DNA from: Pseudevernia furfuracea
Lineage: Eukaryota > Ascomycota > Lecanoromycetes > Lecanorales > Parmeliaceae
Direction: 5' to 3'
NCBI GenBank assembly: GCA_022315425.1
Contig: JAIUPT010000041.1
Location: forward strand, 1,922,001-1,986,000
Length of the DNA: 64,000 nt
Shown here: positions 19,808-32,036 of the stretch, in pieces
Layout of the letters: the number at the start of each line of letters is the position of its first letter
How positions within the stretch are numbered: the stretch's first letter is position 1
Program-made: the position numbers and the translations under genes
Notes under the pieces: generated by a model
Seen by the model: only the letters and a program-made list of their open reading frames with translations
Databases searched by the model: none
What the model was told of the DNA's origin: nothing

Positions 19808-21135
19808 ATGGCTAGCTCTCCTCGCGATCCTCTTACAAGTCTCCGCCGCTCCATCGCCTCCAACAATCCCGCAAATCCCACAACATCTCCAGACGCTGCA
19901 AGCTCGGAGAGCGCAACCGACAACCTTGGAGTAGCAACACATCTCTACTTCACCAATCCAGAACCTCACACGTTCTCTCTGGACACGCCGACACGGTTCA
20001 TTTCCTCAGACAATCCGGTCGATCTTCGAAGCATATATTTTGCCTGGCAACAGAAGGATGTCAACATACCAGTCTACATTGCCTCAGCGCAGAAATTGAG
20101 TGATGAACTTGGATCAACAGTTGGGTCAGGTAGCAAAGTTCAAAACCTGGTGTTTGCGGAGAGACTAGATCTGATCACCTGGCTGGAGGGGGCTTCCGAT
20201 GAAAGCGAATACATCAAGGGATTGGAATCAGACAGCTCTGCCGCAAAATCCGCACAAGTAGCATCTGGAGCACTTGGAGGTGTATCGACTGTACCCAGTG
20301 GTGCTGCTGGCGGACGGTCTGGGAAGCAGATTGACCCTAGGTTACAAGAGATCTACAACCTAGAGAGAAAGATGGGGGATAGGAACAGCATTCTACGGGG
20401 CATTAAGCCTACCGTAAGTTTTCTGTGCCTTAAGCGTATCTCAGTAGATACTGATTCTCCTCTGCACAGGACTTCTCCCAGATACGCAAACACTCCGAAC
20501 AATTTTTCAAAGATCGCAAGAAGCCGTCTGCCGCCGTTCCTGCAACCACCACCACCACGGCCCTCGCCTCTAGAGACAAGAAGCCTGGCCGTCGACCCGA
20601 TCCCATCATCCTACTTTCACCCTCAGCTTCCTCGCTACTGCGCATGAGCAACATCAAATCTTTTCTGGAATCAGGCACTTATATTCCACCCGACTCGAAC
20701 CTTGCCGGCTCCTCAGCTACTGCCAACATCTTACATGTCTCGCGTCTGCTCCCTTCGATAGACAATCAACGACCTTTTCGCTTCATTCTTGTCGATACCC
20801 CAGAACAATTCAAGCCAGACTATTGGAATCGTGTCGTTGCCGTGTTCACGACTGGACAGACATGGCAATTCAAGAGCTATAAATGGCAAAATGCGCCAGA
20901 TTTATTTAAGAACGCGCTTGGAATCTATGTGGGGTGGAGAGGTGAAGAAGTTCCGGGCACTGTCAAGGGCTGGGGAAGAGGCGTAACGAGCGCGCAGATT
21001 GAGAAATGGAACCCGCAGCAAGGTGTCAGCGGGAGGTGGCGGGATAGAGAAGTTGTGGAGGGGATATGGGATCGTGTCGAGGACAGCATGAGGAGCCGAG
21101 GATGGAGCAAAGATGGAGGACCTGTGGAGAAATGA
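19808..21135 (+). CDS. CDC73: Paf1 complex subunit Cdc73
   Basis: Cdc73 (parafibromin) belongs to the Paf1 complex that travels with RNA polymerase II and promotes histone modification and elongation. Two exons (19808-20413, 20470-21135; intron 56 nt) give 423 residues. The N-terminal half has SIYFAWQQKDVNIPVYIASA and RLDLITWLEGASDESEYI, segments shared by fungal Cdc73. The middle has KQIDPRLQEIYNLERKMGDR. The C-terminal Ras-like domain includes PFRFILVDTPEQFKPDYWNR, VVAVFTTGQTWQFKSYKW and LGIYVGWRGEEVPGTVKGWG, which bind the polymerase/chromatin interface. The start is the ATG at 19808 (MASSPRDPL) rather than one 13 codons upstream, on family N-terminus grounds. Confidence 0.95.
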
Positions 21136-21394
21136 TACCCTGCGAGCTGTTTCCTCACAATCCTCCTGCTACATATGGTAAACAAGCGAGGTGTTTTGAA
21201 GTCAATACCCGAGGAACTAAGTGCAAGGAAAGCATGTTCATGTAATTGTTCGAAGCTGCAATGTGAATGCTTGCCAAGACTTCTGCATAAGGCTGAGTAG
21301 CGCGGAATCGGTCCCGCGCGAGCCGCGGTCTCACTGTTTGTTTACTCGGGACCTTTGATCTTCAATACTGTCGCTACCAGCCAATACCACCAAC

Positions 21395-24300
21395 ATGAGG
21401 GTCGTCGAAATCGTCATAGATGGCTTCAAGTCATATGCTGTCCGAACGGTAATCAGCGGGTGGGACGAGAGCTTCAACTCTATTACAGGTCTCAACGGCA
21501 GTGGGAAATCGAATATTCTAGACGCAATATGCTTTGTCCTAGGTATTACAAGCATGAGCACTGTGAGGGCGCAGAACATCCAGGTAAGCCAGTTATTACA
21601 GTTCTTCGTGATCTAGTCGCGCTTATGTTCCCAGGACTTGATCTATAAACGCGGCCAAGCAGGCGTGACCAAGGCCAGCGTAACAATCGTTTTCGACAAC
21701 CGCGACAAGAAGAAATCTCCAATTGGCTTTGAGGAATATAGCCAAATCTCCGTTACACGTCAGATTGTGCTCGGCGGCACAAGCAAATACCTCATCAATG
21801 GACACCGCGCGCAGCAGCAGACCGTGCAGAACCTCTTCCAGTCCGTCCAATTAAACATCAACAACCCCAACTTCCTTATCATGCAAGGACGAATCACGAA
21901 GGTGTTGAATATGAAACCGGTTGAGATACTTGCTATGATCGAAGAGGCCGCGGGCACGAGAATGTTTGAGGATAGAAGGGACAAAGCATTTAAGACCATG
22001 GCGAAGAAAGAATTGAAGGTGCAGGAGATTACGGAGTTGCTGAGAGAAGAGATCGAGCCGAAATTGGACAAGTTAAGAACGGAGAAAAGAGCCTTTCTAG
22101 AGTTCCAACAGACGCAGAGTGACCTAGAACGGCTGACGAGGCTGGTCGTTGCGCACGACTATTTGAAGAACAAAGAGAAATTGAAGCAATCAGTGAGCGA
22201 TTTGGAGGCGAAGAAGCAACGGGCGACAGACTTGGAGGATTCGGCAATGAGGCTGAAGAATGAAATAGCGCATTTGGAAGAAGACATGAAGAAGGTCAAG
22301 GCCGCAAGAGAGAAGGAGCTGAGAAGGGGTGGAAAATTCCAGGCTCTCGAAGACGAAGTCAAGTCGCACTCGCATGAAGCCGTCCGACTGGCGACGGTCT
22401 TTGACCTCAAGCAAGCTAGTACGACGGAAGAAAAGGAAAGAAGTAAAGGCTATCGAAAATCGGTCAAAGAGCTGGAAGCTCAGCTCAAGGAGAAAAGCAA
22501 GCTCTACGAAACATTGCAGTCTCAATACGATTCTGCCAAAGCGGACCTTGACAAGCAGACAGCCGAGATGGAGACCAAAGAGGAGTTGCTGCAAACGCTG
22601 CAAACCGGCGTAGCATCAAAAGAAGGGCAAGAGAGCGGATATCAAGGCCAATTGCAGGATGCCAGGAATCGAGTCAGTGCTTCGGCAACAGAGCAAGAAC
22701 AGGCCAGGCTCAAGATCTCACATTTGGAAAAGCGGATAAAAGAGGATGAGCCCCGTGCGAAGAAGGCCAAAGAGCAGAATTCGGGTTTGCTAAAAGATCT
22801 TGAGACGTTGAAAGCTCAGGCAAAGAAGCTGGAAGCGGATATGACCAAGTTGGGTTTTGAGCCAGGCAAAGAGGAAGCAATGTACCAGCAAGACGCCTCG
22901 CTGCAGAAGCAGATCCGGACTCTTCAAGAGCAGGCCGATGCTATGAAGCGTAAGGTTGCCAATATTGACTTCAGCTACAGCGATCCGTCCCCGGGATTCG
23001 ATAGGTCTAGGGTCAAAGGTCTGGTTGCGCAACTTTTTACCTTGGACAAAGACAAGACGCGAGCAGGCACGGCGCTGGAAATATGCGCTGGAGGTCGGCT
23101 TTATAATGTTGTGGTGGACTCTTCACAGACCGGTAATCAACTTCTCCAGAACGGCAAATTGAGGAAACGGGTGACCATCATTCCTTTGAACAAGATTACT
23201 GCGTTCAAAGCGTCTGCAGACAAGATCGGTGCTGCGCAGAAGCTCGCTCCTGGAAAAGTAGATCTTGCACTCTCTTTGGTGGGCTACGATGACGAGGTTT
23301 CGGCGGCAATGGAATACGTCTTTGGCTCGACTCTGGTATGTGAGGACGCGGAGACAGCAAAAAGAGTCACGTTCGACCCTGCTGTGAGGATGAAGAGCGT
23401 CACTCTGGAAGGCGATGTTTATGATCCGTCTGGAACACTGTCTGGTGGAAGCTCGGCCAATTCAAGCGGTGTTCTAGTGACACTGCAGAAGCTCAATGAG
23501 ATCACCAAGGAACTAGATGCGCGAGAAGCGGAATTGAATGACCTGCAGGCTACAATGGCTAAGGAGAAGAAGAAGATGGACAATTCCCGGAAAGCCAAAC
23601 AAGAATTGGATCTCAAATCACATGAGATCAAGCTGACTGAGGAGCAAATAGGTGGCAACTCTTCATCATCAATCATTCAGGCAGTTGAGGAGATGAAGAC
23701 CAACATAGAACAGCTCAAGAAAGACACGGCTGATGCCCAAGCACGGCAGGCCGAAGCCTTGAAGGACATCAAGCGTATCGAGAAAGATATGAAAGACTTC
23801 GATAACAATAAAGACGACAAGCTCGCTGAACTTCAGTTCTCCTTGGAAACTCTCAGGAAGAAGCAAACCAAGAATTCCGTATCTGTGAAGACATTGCAGA
23901 AGGAGCTTCAGTCAGGCAGACTGGAAGCGGAGCAAGTAGGAGCCGATCTCTGTGCCGCTCAAGACCAGCTCGCTGAGGTGGATGCTACTCTTCAGGCGCA
24001 AGACGCCGAAGTCCAAGCCTTGCAGAAAGAGCAGGCTCAAGTCAAGGTCAGTGGCCGCACTTCTCAATCAGCATGCGCGTCCCCTGTTCAATTTTCAATT
24101 GTCGATCGGAAGACGTTTGTCATTATGGGGTAATATGTATTGCTTTAAGAGCCATTTTTTTTACATACGGCCACAGACTGTTGAAAACTAGGCTTCCCGT
24201 CCGCTCAGCCAAAGATAAGCCTCAGATCGGCTGATTAGTAGTTGTGTCGGAGACGATCAGCGAATTCTAGCTGCTGTATGTTTTTGACATTTTGCACTCT

Positions 24301-25521
24301 GCTGGTTCTGTATTTGGGATGGCGAAAGCGTGTTAGTCTCCATTGAGGTTTTGGATCTCATACCTTTTGAATTACGCATTTCTTTACAAACCCCGCTAGT
24401 CCATTTTGACATTTCGTAATTTTTTTATACATCTCCTTCAGGACACATCCAGCTGTTTGACAGCAGTCTAATCGAAACCTCAAATGGCTACCAAACGATA
24501 AAGACAGAATTGCTGATAATCGCTTCAGGATGCTCAAGACATGGCCCAAGCACGCCTTGACGAGGAGCGGGCGAAGCTCACCGGATTTGATGAAGAGCTC
24601 AAAGCCCTGGAAGACGCCTCAAGATCGAAATCATCACGCATTACAGAAGAAAGTCTCGAGATGCAAAAACTTTCTCATCAGATCGAGAAGTTTCACAAAG
24701 ATCAGCAGAGTGCCGGACAAATGCTCAAAGATATGGAGAAGGAGCACGACTGGATTGCAGACGAGAAAGACAACTTCGGCCGCGCGAACAGCCCCTATGA
24801 TTTCAAAGGCCAAAACATAACAGAGTGTAAATCATCTCTCCGCAATCTTACAGAGCGCTTCCAAGGCATGAAAAAGAAAATCAATCCCAAGGTCATGAAT
24901 ATGATTGACAGTGTGGAGAAGAAAGAGGCTGCGCTGAAGAACATGATGAAGACTGTGATCAGGGATAAGCGGAAAATCGAGGAGACTATTGTGACTCTTG
25001 ACGAATATAAAAAGGAAGCCTTGCATAAGACTTGGACAAAGGTCAATGGCGACTTTGGAAACATCTTTGCGGAGCTACTGCCTGGTAGTTTTGCAAAGCT
25101 GGATCCGCCCGAGGGCAAGCAAATCTCTGATGGGCTGGAGGTGAAGGTCAGTCTTGGAAAGGTGTGGAAGCAGAGTTTGACGGAATTGAGTGGTGGTCAG
25201 CGGTAAGAACAAGCACTGGCTCTTCAGACTACGTTGTACTAATCGTGGGTCGGTAGATCGCTCATCGCGCTCTCTCTAATAATGGCATTGCTCCAATTCA
25301 AGCCAGCACCCATGTACATCCTCGACGAAGTAGACGCCGCCCTCGACCTTTCACATACGCAAAACATTGGCCGTTTGATCAAGACGAGATTCAAAGGATC
25401 GCAATTCATCGTTGTTAGTTTAAAGGATGGCATGTTCCAGAATGCTAATCGGATATTCAAGACGAGATTTAGCGAGGGCACGAGTGTGGTGCAGGCACTG
25501 ACGCCTGCAGACCTAAAGTAG
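21395..25521 (+). CDS. SMC2: Condensin subunit Smc2
   Basis: Smc2 is a core ATPase of condensin, which compacts chromosomes in mitosis. Four exons (21395-21583, 21635-24046, 24529-25202, 25257-25521) give 1179 residues, the usual length. The N-terminal head has the Walker A loop GLNGSGKSN (residues 32-40) and QGRITKVLNMKPVEILAMIE with EEAAGTRMFEDR. Two long coiled coils flank the hinge (about residues 500-660, with GLVAQLFTLDKDKTRAGTAL). The C-terminal head has the ABC signature LSGGQRSL (spanning the last intron) and Walker B MYILDEVDAALDLSHTQN, ending at the D-loop and TRFSEGTSVV. Intron 2 is 482 nt, far longer than the other two (51 and 54 nt). The last intron has a TACTAAT branch site. 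Confidence 0.97.
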
Positions 25522-26097
25522 GCTTGGCGCAGGGCTTTTTTATTGGGACTCGTACAGCAAGGCGTTGTCGATGGGGAACAAAGGCCGGGAAGACCTAGGT
25601 TGCATGTTTGATAAGATGTATCGGTGTTGGGTGTTTGACGAGTTCATGTCTTATGCCGTGTGATATTGTACTTTATTGTCCGACTCAAGAAGAAAGCTCG
25701 CTATCGTTTTTCCCGAGGGAAACGCATATATCAGTGCAAGTGTAGAGTATTGCCAGTCCAATAGAGGTCTGGTCAAGTTCTCGAATTCCACTCTATTAAG
25801 GGTGCATGGCAGATCACCAATCGGTCTGTGTTATCAAATCCTCCATGGCGATTTATTTTTGGCGTAGTGTAGACCTCAGCCCTACAGCCTCTGATCCTCA
25901 TTACCTACCTTAATTTACTATATCATGAAGTCTTTCCAGACGATCCCACGATTACCAACCACAATTTACTCCAGCTCTATTAGTTTTGCAAATAACACAG
26001 GGACCTCGATCGAAGCAAGTAATCGTCACCGAAGCTCCTATCTATCGTCTCGTGTATCCCATCACCATTTCCAGACTTTCCCATCCCATCGCCCCAA
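25522..26097. other. Intergenic, no gene seen
   Basis: Between the SMC2 3' end and the CUE1 start. In-frame ATGs upstream of 26098 open other frames and are probably in the CUE1 leader. Confidence 0.4.
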
Positions 26098-26756
26098 ATG
26101 CCAGATCAACAACAGACGCTCTCCGTTCCCTCCCTGCTCCTCCTCGCCGCCTTCGCCGCTCTCACAATTCGTTACTTCTTCTTCACGAAGCCATCTACCT
26201 CATCGCCGCGAACGAACTCACGAGCCGCCAACCCCGCGGATGTCGAACAGATAGCTACAATGTTCCCGCAGATAGGGCGGAGGGAGATCATATGGGATTT
26301 ACAGCGAAATGGAGGGAGTGTGAATGCTACCACAGAGAGGATATTGGGGAGGGGAAGTCTTGAACCGGTGGGTTGTAGCAACCCTGTGCATGGAAAGCGA
26401 TTGGCTTTCAGGGTGTAGCACGTGCTAACATTACGGTTGATTTCTAGCCACCACCATCTTTCCAGCCCATCATACCAGCTGGCGCAACACCTAGTACTGC
26501 CAACACGACTCCAGGACAGATGAGATCAGAACACATCGATCTCATAACGCGGTATAATCTCGGATCGAGAGTATTGTCGCCACCTTCCACCCCTTCGGAA
26601 GGCAGTGGACCAAGTGGAAGCCCACAGACGCAATCGTGGAGTAACAACAAGAACGAGAGGCAGGCTTTACTGAAGAGACGTAGGGAAGAGATGATACTAA
26701 ACGCAAGGAGGAAGCTGGAGGAGAAGGAGAGGGAACGGCTACAGCAGGAGGGATGA
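26098..26756 (+). CDS. CUE1: CUE-domain ER membrane protein (Cue1-like)
   Basis: Cue1 recruits and activates the ubiquitin-conjugating enzyme Ubc7 at the ER membrane during ER-associated degradation. Two exons (26098-26367, 26448-26756; intron 80 nt with GCTAAC branch) give 192 residues. An N-terminal membrane segment (LSVPSLLLLAAFAALTIRYF) is followed by a CUE domain, ADVEQIATMFPQIGRREIIW with DLQRNGGSVNATTERILG (MFP and the dileucine-like end are visible). A proline/serine linker leads to a C-terminal basic helix, RQALLKRRREEMILNARRKL, which fits the Ubc7-binding region. Domain order and size match Cue1 of ascomycetes. Confidence 0.88.
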
Positions 26757-27986
26757 ACGGGGAGCAGTCTAACGTGGCATGCGTTTGGCGGCATTGGGAT
26801 CTTTGATGTATCACGAGGAATTCAACATACAACTTCTCAGCCTTCTAGGATCAACGACACTCAAATTGTATATCAGAGGGACATGGCACTCTGTGACAAC
26901 ATCCTGATTCCTAAGCGCATGCAATGAAGCCACGAGACAAGAAACTCCTCCGGTCCTGCAACAAGTGCCAAACACTTCCACCTTTCCTTTCCCAAGCTTC
27001 TTCGGACAAAAATGTGGGTCCGAAACGACACTCGACCGTACCACGTCTCCACTTTGCCCAGAGAGGAAGTCTTTACTGCTTCGTGTCGAGGTTCTGGTTT
27101 CGAACGTAACGCTGCTTCGCGGGTACGTTGTGCGGAAGTAGGGGTACAACTCGTCGCTCATAGCCGGTTTTAGGGAGGGCCAACGGGATGTCTTCTACCC
27201 GTCACATCCTTTCGAAATGCTCGGAGGAGAGCCAAATCTTTGACCCGAACTTGGAAAGAGTACTTCCGCGTTTCGTCTCACGGTTTGATCTGCTCCAAAA
27301 TGGTAGAGGACTTGCGTCAACTTCTATTTCGCGCCTTGGTGGTCCTGTATCTGACTATTTAGAATGAGCCTCGTGCCACTTGACTCGGTAAAGTGTGACT
27401 CGAGTGCGATGACGTGGTCACGTGGAATTAACTCATGGCCAGTCTCTTTGCAGGTTATTGCACGCAACGATGGCCTGATCTGGGGCTTAGACGCGGCTGG
27501 ACTGTTGATCCTCTTCTCTTTCCGAAATTCATGCCATTGATGTGACCATTCCGTGGTTCAGTGTGCTAATGCAATTAGGTGCTAGGGAATTCGTTCAATA
27601 CAGACAGGTTTCGTGCCCGCCCGAGACGGCAAATGCATTGTGCTGGTGATTGTGGATGTAAGAGTCGTTTGCGTATCGATGGACTCTATGCTTGATATAC
27701 AAATACTAGGACTCGAAATCCAGATGTTAGTATCATGGACATAGTTCTCTTGTCTATTGGATTTTTTGGGTACCAAAATCTGGCGGTTGTGTTCCGTTAT
27801 GTTTGGGTATGGTGGTTCCCTTCGTAGATGGGCATACATCCGGACGTTGAACCTTTCGTGTTCATTCAACGTCTGTCTTCTTCCCTTTGCTCACGTTTGT
27901 TGCATTTGAGCGTTGGGCAACTCGTAACGGCGCATACACTAGCTCTCTGCCCATGTTACATTTTTGTACATTTGACAACTCTTCCC
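26757..27986. other. Intergenic, no gene supported
   Basis: About 1.2 kb with only unconvincing open frames on both strands; no repeat or RNA gene recognised. Confidence 0.45.
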
Positions 27987-28552
27987 TCACAACTTCGAAT
28001 TTCGACCGGACATCGCGGTTGGTGGGTCAATGTTAGCTTTATCGTGTACCCCCGTCGCTACCACTTTCCCGTTCCTGACCAGCGTCATTTTGGCAAGAAT
28101 GTGGGCTATTACCAAGTGTTATTAGAAAAAATATCGAAAAAGGCTTCAATCTTTCTCCTTCACCTACCGAGCTTCTTCCCAATTTGCACGACCTCTCCTT
28201 CAATCTCGATTTCATCCCCCTGAAACACTGGTAAAAGACATGTAGTGCTGAGTGTTCTTGTCACACCAGCCAACTCCCAGCACCCTTCTCTCCTAGCCGT
28301 TGCCAAAGCCATTGTAGTACATACGTCGAACAAAGTGCTGATCGCGCCTCCATGTAAAGTGCCAGAAAGATTACACATGGCAAGAGTGACGGTAAGGCGA
28401 GCCACTGCTCGAGGTCTGGGTGCCAATGATGCTGAGACCACGGTCAGAGCTTTGCAAAGCTCGTAGTCGAAGCCATGATCATGACTGGCTGCAAGCACTG
28501 CCTCAACGAAGTCCTTGGCAAGGGTGAGGGCTGGGGGCTTTGACTCTGCCAT
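27987..28552 (-). CDS. Hotdog-fold (4HBT/PaaI-like) thioesterase with PTS1
   Basis: Two exons (28552-28168, 28105-27987; intron 62 nt) give 167 residues. The hotdog core is GTLHGGAISTLFDVCTTMAL, with the HGG motif of PaaI/THEM2-like acyl-CoA thioesterases, preceded by RLTVTLAMCNLSG and followed by GVTRTLSTTCLLPVFQGDEI and LAHILAKMTLVRNGKVVATG. The second exon ends GRNSKL, a canonical peroxisomal targeting signal, so the protein should hydrolyse an acyl-CoA inside peroxisomes. Reading through the intron instead would lose the signal and stop after KKLGR. Substrate is not predictable. It lies 25 kb from the other SKL-ending enzyme of this window (1776-2639). Confidence 0.87.
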
Positions 28553-29276
28553 TGTGAGGTGTCTGGGTCTTTCAGACTGGCACCACTGGTGGGGTGAGAA
28601 AAGAGAAGATCAAGCTCTGCTTTCCTTCCAAAAACCTTGGACAAAGGCTTTCTGTGGTTATGCCATGATGCCCAGTCGATACTGATCTCTGATCGTCCAA
28701 GAGTCGGTTGAGCGAAGAATTGATGATTTCTGTCTTGCCTCGGCTCATCTTGTCCTCATCTTATCGATAGAGACGGATGATTGTTCTTCCAAAGCCTGAA
28801 AATGCCTAAGTATGAAGTTCTTCCCCTCTTTCCAGCCCCTCCAACGCAACTTATCCCCTTCAAGTTACTGCTCACATACGAACGCACCTTAACAATCCTA
28901 CTCTCAATTGTCCAATTATACGGAGGTATTCCGAACATCCAACTTCCAAAACGGCGCTTCATGCAGTAGTGCTACAGATGGTCGGAGAGTCTGAAAAGAT
29001 AACGACTATCAGCGCTGAATGGCGCAATCCGGCCGAACATAGAGTACATTAAGGTAGTACGGATGATGGTGGAGAGGAGCTGTCACACCAGCCCGTGGCT
29101 TGATCTCGTGCTTTCATATAAATGTTTATGTTTGTCAGACCCATGCATGTCGATATCTCGTTCCACTGATCTTCCAATCTCCTTTCTCTCTCCCAAAGCT
29201 AAGCCATCTCTTGTCTGTCTGGCGGATGTATCTCAGGACCAACCCATTGAGAACTTGAGGAAGCCTAGATAGCAAG
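28553..29276. other. Divergent intergenic region
   Basis: Promoter region shared between the thioesterase (minus) and the MFS transporter (plus). No gene seen. Confidence 0.45.
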
Positions 29277-31146
29277 ATGGAGCCCGACTCCAAGTCCAAA
29301 GACGCCGCCAGTGTGCATTCGTCGCCTAGCTTCAACAATGGGCTCCCTCATGAAGAAGAGCTCGTGCCTACGTTGCTCAAGGGCTCTATCGACCCGGTGT
29401 ACGAGGGCAAAGCGCAAGTATTGAACAACGCGATCCAGGACATCGGTATGGGGCGGTACCAGTGGCAGCTGTTCGTCGTCGTCGGAGGTTTGTACACGTT
29501 TCGGTAGCAAAGAGCCGTCCTTCCTCTCAACTCAATTCTTGCCTTTGACCGGACTCGCTGATCCGCTGACTAGGATTCGGTTGGGCGAGTGATAACCTTT
29601 GGCCCATTGTTACATCCTTGATCCTTCCTGCGATTAAAAACGAATTCTCGCCCTCGAAACCGCCGCTCCTCTCGTTGTCACAGAACATTGGGCTACTCGT
29701 GGGTGCTATATTTTGGGGCTTCGGATGTATGCCGTGGAGTGCCACGGGTTACCAAGACATGACTGACGTCTCCAGGCGACCTCTTCGGCCGGCGATGGGC
29801 ATTTAATCTCACAATCGGCATTACCTCGGTCTTTGGCCTCATAGCAGCTGGTTCGCCCAATTTTGCTGCGATTGGCTGCTTTGCAGCTTTATGGAGTGTC
29901 GGCGTGGGAGGAAACCTGCCGGTTGACTCTGCCATCTTTCTCGAATTCCTACCAGGGTCCCATCAATATCTTCTTACAGTGCTCTCGGTCTTCTGGGCTT
30001 TTGCCCAGCTCCTCGCGAACCTTATCGCGTGGCCTTTGCTTGGGTATCATACTTGTCAAGAGACGGCTACAACGTGCACGAGATCTGAGAATTTTGGATG
30101 GAGGTGGTTCATGATCGCCATGGGGCTTCTTGCTATGATCATGTTCTGCTGTCGATTCTTTTTCTTTACGCTTCACGAATCGCCAAAGTACCTGATGGGC
30201 CGAGGGAAAGACGAAGAAGCAGTCCGTGTTGTGCACGAGGTGGCAAGGATTAATGGCAAGACGACGAACCTGACTTTGGCGGATCTGGAGGTATTCAACC
30301 AAACTGGCCAACAAGGAGTAGACGCAAGCGCTGCCCTGAAGCGTAAGCTTGAAAAGGTCAATTTCACACACCTGCGCGCACTGTTCGCGAGCCCAAAATT
30401 AGCATGGTCAACAACATTGATCATCTTTATTTGGGCTTTCATTGGTCTTGGATTCCCGCTGTACAACGCTTTCCTTCCTTGTAAGCACCCTCTCGAAGCG
30501 ATTCCTTCCCTTTCACTAGCTCGACTTGAGGCTCAAGACATGCTGTGGGAGCCACAAATCAAGTCTGCTGCCTGAAAGCCTCCTCAGACATGTCTTGCGC
30601 TACTCAGATCTCGTCTCGAAGTATAAACGCTGACTCCGAAATCGTGTAGATATCCAGGCAACGCGTGGAGCAAAATTCGGCGATGGTTCCACATATATCA
30701 CCTTCCGGAACTCCACCATCATCGCAGTCCTTGGTATACCAGGGGCTCTGGTCGGCGGTGCGCTAGTCGAAATTCCTCGATTCGGTCGAAAAGGTGCCTT
30801 GGCGATGTCGACAGCGCTGACAGGAGTATTCCTATACTGCTCCACCACTGCTGTAACCTCCAACGCATTGTTGGGCTGGAACTGTGCCTACAATTTCATG
30901 AGTAACATCATGTATGCGGTACTTTATGCGTATACCCCGGAGATCTTTCCCACAAAAGACCGAGGTACTGGCAATGCATCTACTGCGACTGCAAACAGAG
31001 TGTTCGGAATAATGGCTCCCATCATAGCGATCTACGCCAACCTGGAGACCAGTGCGCCTGTTTATGTATCAGGAGCGTTGTTTATCGCTGCTGGAATACT
31101 TACAGTCCTACTACCATTCGAGCCGAGGGGGAAGGCCAGTCTATGA
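29277..31146 (+). CDS. Major facilitator superfamily transporter (SV2/SVOP-like)
   Basis: Four exons (29277-29487, 29574-29726, 29776-30480, 30650-31146) give 521 residues. About twelve membrane spans are visible. Family motifs: GMGRYQWQLFVVVGGFGWAS in the first span, the motif DLFGRRWAF between spans 2 and 3, GVGGNLPVDSAIFLEFLPGS in span 4, and FTLHESPKYLMGRGKDEEAV after span 6 (the sugar-transporter-like PESPR(Y/F)L motif). Span 11 has YAVLYAYTPEIFPTKDRGTG, the PE(I/T)FPT..RG motif. This set fits SV2/SVOP-like organic-ion or sugar-type carriers of fungi. Substrate unknown; plasma membrane likely. The N-terminal 60 residues are cytoplasmic and acidic. Confidence 0.9.
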
Positions 31147-32036
31147 GTTGACGTTGAATGTATTGATATCCATTTGAATATATATATGTTTCCTGTTGTG
31201 CAGTGCTACGTGGTGTTCAACAAAAGACCCGAGCAATAACCGGCATTTTTCTCCATTTATGATATCCAGCCGTTTCGCGCATTGACACTCCTCCTTAACC
31301 CCTGTTGGAGAATCAATAAGGTGTCGTGCCATCTCTCATGTCTTGTTCAGTCGTGATTTGCGATTTGGCAATCACTCCCATGCGCTGAGCGGCGTCTTCT
31401 CTCCATCATCCTACAGCTCGTTGCTGCGACAACTCATATATTTGTCAATCAAGTATCAAGCTTAGTTGCTGCTCGAGAAACACTTGACAAATCCTGCTCA
31501 TAGGCAAGCCAGCGTGTTCGAAATGATCATTGGCATAGCCTCACCGCATCTCAGCTTGCACCTCCGCCTTCAGCCGCACGCTTCTCAGATCCTATCATCC
31601 GGCTGACTGCAGACTGCTAGCTAAGACATCTAGACACTGTGTCACTTTTGAACGAACCATTCGCGTAACGCAAGCGTGTCAAACATCAGCGAAAGGATTT
31701 CGTCGTCAGCTTAAGGCTTCTGACTGCGCATCCTTTGAAAAGCGATATTGGAGAGTATGAAACCTCTTAGGTCAATCCTTCCGACAGCGCCTTGCAAAAC
31801 CAAAGCAGTTCCTGAAGGAAGGTCCTAGGAATCCGGGGGGCCTGAAGAGGAAGGAATCCCTTATTAGCTTGCGCCTCGAATCCAAGGAGCCGATGCTCAT
31901 TCTATAAAAGCTTCACCATTTCCCCGCCGATGAGACCACAGCATCAAACACCCTCGACTAACCTCAACGCAACACACTCAGCCAAATAAGCAAAACTCAT
32001 CACCATATCCATTGACCATCTCCCCACCCCTCCGCA
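31147..32036. other. Intergenic; CAP gene promoter at its end
   Basis: No open frame of note. The last 140 bp contain the TATA-like box and a C/A-rich leader of the CAP gene. Confidence 0.45.
31902..31909 (+). promoter_or_regulatory. TATA-like box of the CAP-domain gene
   Basis: TATAAAAG, 128 bp upstream of the proposed ATG at 32037, followed by a C/A-rich leader. Sequence and distance fit a TATA promoter; no transcript evidence. Confidence 0.45.

Noticed and set aside
26811..27161. 116-codon open frame on the minus strand
   Set aside because: No resemblance to any family and no clear start context; not supported.
27987..31146. Thioesterase and MFS transporter as a metabolite gene cluster
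   Set aside because: No backbone synthase, oxidase or regulator adjoins them; two neighbours are not enough to claim a cluster.
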